A DNA stretch of 37,975 nucleotides from Verrucomicrobiota bacterium (GTDB lineage Bacteria > Verrucomicrobiota > Kiritimatiellia > RFP12 > UBA1067), in assembly GCA_022704145.1 (NCBI GenBank), contig JAKJGY010000021.1, forward strand, positions 1 through 37,975. Direction: 5' to 3'. Every line of letters starts with the position of its first letter. The first letter of the stretch is position 1. The notes beneath the pieces are model-generated. The model saw nothing but the letters and a program-made list of their open reading frames with translations. It ran no database searches and was not told the origin of the DNA. The position numbers and the translations under genes were made by a program. Shown one piece after another: positions 35,271 to 37,975 of the stretch.

Positions 35271-37688
35271 ATGACCCTTAGCCGCCCGCTCCTCCGCCTG
35301 TATCCCGTTCTTCTTTCCTCTCTCCTGTTGCTCGCGGGCTGTGACCGGGCGCCGCGCGGGCTTGAGCCCGACAAGCTGGTGAGCATCACCTCCGAGACCC
35401 AGCTCGGCCTTCCCGGCCAGACCCTGACGCGCGGCGTGAAGATCGAGCTGCTGAGCAAGACGGTCCCCGGCCTCCTCGGCGGCAAAGGCGAGCCCCACCC
35501 GATGTCGGACGTCAAGCTGATCGTCACCCCGGCCGACCCCGCCTCCGGCACGCGCGCGATCCCTTCCGAAGGCCGTACCGACAAGGGCGGCAACTTCGAG
35601 TTCGACGTCCAGCTCGGCACCGCCTTCGGCGACCATTACCTCGACGTCGCCTGCGCGGACGAGCCCGAAATCAAGAAGCGCCTCCGTTTCGTGGTCGGCC
35701 TGACCGTCGAGAACGGCAAGCAGGAGGTCGCCGCGGGCGACACGCTGCCCAAGCCCATCCGTGTCCGGCTCACCCAGCCGGACGGGGCGCCCTTTGTCGG
35801 CGAGCCCGTCTACTTCACGCTCGCCAAGCAGCCCGGAAAGAACGGCAAGCTCTCGAAGAGCCTTGTCCGCACAGACACCAACGGCGTGGCCGAGGTGGGC
35901 CTCAAAACAGAGGCCAAGGCCACCGGCAAGTATGAGATCCGCGCCGAGGTGGCCAACGCCAAGACAGGCGTCTTCACCCGGCCGGTCTTCATCGAGGCCG
36001 TGGCGGTCTCCACCAGCGGCATCCTGATCGGAGTCTTCGGCGGCCTCGCCATCTTCATCTTCGGCATGACGCTCATGAGCGAGGGCCTCCACCAGGTGGC
36101 CGGCAGTAAGATGAAGGCCTCCCTGGCCTATGTCACACGCAACCGGATCACCGCGATCCTCGCCGGCACGTTCGTCACCGCGCTGATCCAGTCGTCCAGC
36201 GCCACCACCGTCATGACCGTCGGCTTCGTCAACGCCGGGCTGCTCTCGCTCCACCAGGCTATCGGCGTCGTCTTCGGCGCCAACATCGGCACCACCGTCA
36301 CCGGCCAGATGGTCTCCTTCAAGCTCGACGGCCTCGCGCTGCCCGCCATCATCCTCGGCGTGATCGGCGTGCTGGTCGCCCGCCGCAACACCTTCCAGGG
36401 GACCTCCCGCACCATCCTCGGCTTCGGCCTGCTCTTCTTCGGCATGACCCTGATGTCTGAAGAGCTGAAAACGGTCAGCGCCTTCCCGAGCTTCGTCAGC
36501 TTCTTCCGGACGTTCGACTGCACCCCCGGGGCCGACGGCCTCATGCCCCTCGGCCCGGTGCTCGGCGCGATCGGCATCGGCACCCTGCTCACCATGGTCG
36601 TCCAGAGCAGCTCCGCCACGATCGGCCTCACCATCGCCCTCGCCAACAGCGGCCTGCTCAACTTCTGGACCGCCATCCCGATCGTCCTGGGCGACAATAT
36701 CGGCACCACCATCACCGCCATCCTCGCCTCCCTCAACGCCAACCGCACCGCCAAGCAGACCGCCGCGGCCCACTCGATGTTCAACATCCTCGGCACCGTC
36801 ATCATGGTCGGGCTATTCTACGTGCAGGTCGGGCAGACGCCCTGTTTCTACGCTCTAGTCAATAGCTTCACCGCAGGTAACGTCTTTATCGGCGAGAACA
36901 TCGGACGCCACGTGGCCATGGCCCACACCCTGTTCAACGTCACCAACGTCTTCGTCATGACCCCGTTCATCGGCGTCCTCGTCTGGATCTGCGAGCATAT
37001 CATCCCGCGCAAAAAGGCCCACGACCGTGTCGTCCGGCTGGAGACGCATCTGCTCAACACGCCTTCGCTCGCCCTGGTCTGCGCCATGAACGCCCTCGCC
37101 GACATGACCGAGAAGGCCTGGCGCTCGGCCCTCGCGGCCCTCAACGGCTACCGTCAGGCCAAGCCCGTCTCGGTGGACTCCATCAAGACGGTCGAGGACG
37201 AGGTGGACAAGATGCAGGGTGAGATCATGGACTACCTGGTCCAGCTCACCCGCAAGGAACTCACCGAGGAACAGGCCCAGGCCATCCCCGTCCTGATGCA
37301 CTGCGTCAACGACGCCGAGCGCATCTCCGACCTCGCCTACCTCATCGCGCGCCGCGCCGCCTCCCAGCCCACCGGCTCCGGAAAATTCACCGACGGCGCC
37401 CTCGACGAGCTGCGCGTCATCATCGACAAGTCCGCCACCATCGCCGACCTGACCCTCGAGAGCCTGCGCGGCGGCAGCGGCGCCGCCAAAGCCGTCGCCC
37501 TCGTCATGCAGGATCTGCGCGGCCTCTCCGTCCAGTCGATCCAAGGCCATGTGGAGCGCCTCCAGAAAGGCGCCTGCAAGCCGGAGCGCGGCATGGTCTT
37601 CGTCGAGGTGATCGCCGCACTGGAGAACATCGTCCGCCACCTGGAGAATATCACCGAGCGTTCGGACGAGATCCTCTCCTCCACCTAA
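35271..37688 (+). CDS. Na+/phosphate cotransporter with N-terminal Ig-like lipoprotein part and C-terminal PhoU-like domain
   Basis: The 805-residue fusion begins with a lipoprotein signal (LLLLAGC, Cys24). About 210 residues of beta-rich Ig/invasin-like sequence follow, repeated twice (GRTDKGGNFEFDVQLG; VRTDTNGVAEVGLKTEA). From about residue 244 it is a NptA/SLC34-type Na+/Pi transporter with the two inverted QSSSAT motifs (ALIQSSSATTVMT and MVVQSSSATIGLT) and both GANIGTT/GDNIGTT repeats. From about 595 to the end it is helical and PhoU-like. PhoU-type tails are usual in this family; the large extracytoplasmic lipidated head is not. The upstream Pho-box-like repeats support a phosphate-uptake role. 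Confidence 0.88.
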   Translation: MTLSRPLLRLYPVLLSSLLLLAGCDRAPRGLEPDKLVSITSETQLGLPGQTLTRGVKIELLSKTVPGLLGGKGEPHPMSDVKLIVTPADPASGTRAIPSEGRTDKGGNFEFDVQLGTAFGDHYLDVACADEPEIKKRLRFVVGLTVENGKQEVAAGDTLPKPIRVRLTQPDGAPFVGEPVYFTLAKQPGKNGKLSKSLVRTDTNGVAEVGLKTEAKATGKYEIRAEVANAKTGVFTRPVFIEAVAVSTSGILIGVFGGLAIFIFGMTLMSEGLHQVAGSKMKASLAYVTRNRITAILAGTFVTALIQSSSATTVMTVGFVNAGLLSLHQAIGVVFGANIGTTVTGQMVSFKLDGLALPAIILGVIGVLVARRNTFQGTSRTILGFGLLFFGMTLMSEELKTVSAFPSFVSFFRTFDCTPGADGLMPLGPVLGAIGIGTLLTMVVQSSSATIGLTIALANSGLLNFWTAIPIVLGDNIGTTITAILASLNANRTAKQTAAAHSMFNILGTVIMVGLFYVQVGQTPCFYALVNSFTAGNVFIGENIGRHVAMAHTLFNVTNVFVMTPFIGVLVWICEHIIPRKKAHDRVVRLETHLLNTPSLALVCAMNALADMTEKAWRSALAALNGYRQAKPVSVDSIKTVEDEVDKMQGEIMDYLVQLTRKELTEEQAQAIPVLMHCVNDAERISDLAYLIARRAASQPTGSGKFTDGALDELRVIIDKSATIADLTLESLRGGSGAAKAVALVMQDLRGLSVQSIQGHVERLQKGACKPERGMVFVEVIAALENIVRHLENITERSDEILSST

Positions 37689-37689
37689 C

Positions 37690-37707
37690 GCGGGCCGAGC
37701 GGCCCGC
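37690..37707. terminator. hairpin between convergent genes
   Basis: GCGGGCC (37690-37696) and GGCCCGC (37701-37707) pair perfectly around GAGC in the 22-bp gap between the transporter stop and the stop of the convergent right-edge gene. There is no T-tract. It could end transcription from both sides. Confidence 0.5.
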
Positions 37708-37710
37708 CCG

Positions 37711-37975
37711 TCACTCCCGCACCTCGATCCGCGTCAGCGTCAGCGGCGGGCAGGGCACCTCCACGCTCCCCCTCAGCGCCGCCCCGCCCCTACGCCTCAC
37801 CGTACAGGGCCCGGCCACCCCACCGGCCGCACCCCCGACCTGCTCCATCTCCCAGAACACGAACCGCCGCCCCAGCCCCTCCAGATCAAGCCGCACCCGG
37901 CACGTCTGCCGCCCGCTATGGCAGGCCAGCACTACCAGCCGCCCCTCGCACGACCACCCCGCCGCCACACGGACC
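37711..37975 (-). CDS. 3' end of an unidentified gene running off the window
   Basis: The minus-strand frame is open from the window edge to TGA at 37711-37713, giving at least 87 residues. It ends with beta-strand-like sequence (GRLVVLACHSGRQTCRVRLD, GRRFVFWEMEQV, VEVPCPPLTLTRIEVRE). Such endings are typical of C-terminal beta-sandwich domains of glycoside hydrolases and related secreted enzymes, but no catalytic part is visible, so no family is assigned. Base composition resembles the neighbouring genes. Confidence 0.55.
   Translation of the reverse strand, partial: VRVAAGWSCEGRLVVLACHSGRQTCRVRLDLEGLGRRFVFWEMEQVGGAAGGVAGPCTVRRRGGAALRGSVEVPCPPLTLTRIEVRE

Noticed and set aside
35241-36773. 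510-codon minus-strand frame rich in Asp/Glu/Gly/His opposite the phosphate transporter
   Set aside because: Low-complexity antisense translation; the plus strand has transporter motifs, an SD-like site and a promoter.
1-37975. tRNA, rRNA or other classic structural RNA genes
   Set aside because: Looked for T-loop/CCA patterns and conserved rRNA stretches in the spacers and found none I could support.

Overview
The window is high-GC bacterial chromosome, most likely from the PVC superphylum on the Verrucomicrobiota/Kiritimatiellota/Lentisphaerota side. The main evidence is a five-gene minus-strand cluster (10807-18382) with the order and architecture of the Akkermansia muciniphila Amuc_1098-1102 pilus-like locus: a long secretin, a TM protein with thrombospondin-3 repeats, a small PilO-like protein, a PilM-PilN fusion and a small exported protein. 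The lineage is inferred from gene content; no rRNA gene is present.

Left end (1-4630) is accessory and scarred. It holds a 5' fragment of a group IIC intron, a possible IS91-type transposase scrap, an attC-like palindrome, and a compact two-gene restriction-modification-like operon (an EcoRI-type adenine methylase coupled to a DUF262-HNH protein). Beyond that lie a decayed stretch with the 3' half of panD and a Tat-type DUF3795 cysteine-rich protein. A nested inverted-repeat element (4727-4875) separates this from the core genome.

Core block (4923-10559, minus strand): coaE and rho overlap by 4 bp, followed by tig, clpP and clpX. These cover CoA synthesis, transcription termination, nascent-chain folding and ATP-dependent proteolysis. 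The pilus/secretin operon comes next (to 18382). After it lie a secreted Asp-box sialidase-like protein and a cell-envelope sugar module: a methyltransferase, a GT2 polyprenyl-phosphate glycosyltransferase, a WecE-type aminotransferase, and a divergent GT-C membrane glycosyltransferase (18544-24613).

Anaerobic metabolism (24648-28002): a glycyl radical enzyme very like trans-4-hydroxy-L-proline dehydratase (HypD), with its radical-SAM activase transcribed just upstream of it. This fits an anaerobe, possibly a gut or sediment one, that uses host or collagen-derived hydroxyproline.

Defence and phosphate (28135-37688, plus strand): a Wadjet-type anti-plasmid SMC system, jetABCD. Its jetD reading frame is broken near the 5' end, and its gene junctions consist of short simple repeats instead of ribosome-binding sites. 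Next is a Na+/phosphate cotransporter fused to an N-terminal lipoprotein/Ig-like part and a C-terminal PhoU-like part, preceded by a run of 11-bp-periodic repeats that looks like a Pho box. The right edge holds the 3' end of an unidentified minus-strand gene. I saw no tRNA, rRNA or CRISPR array.
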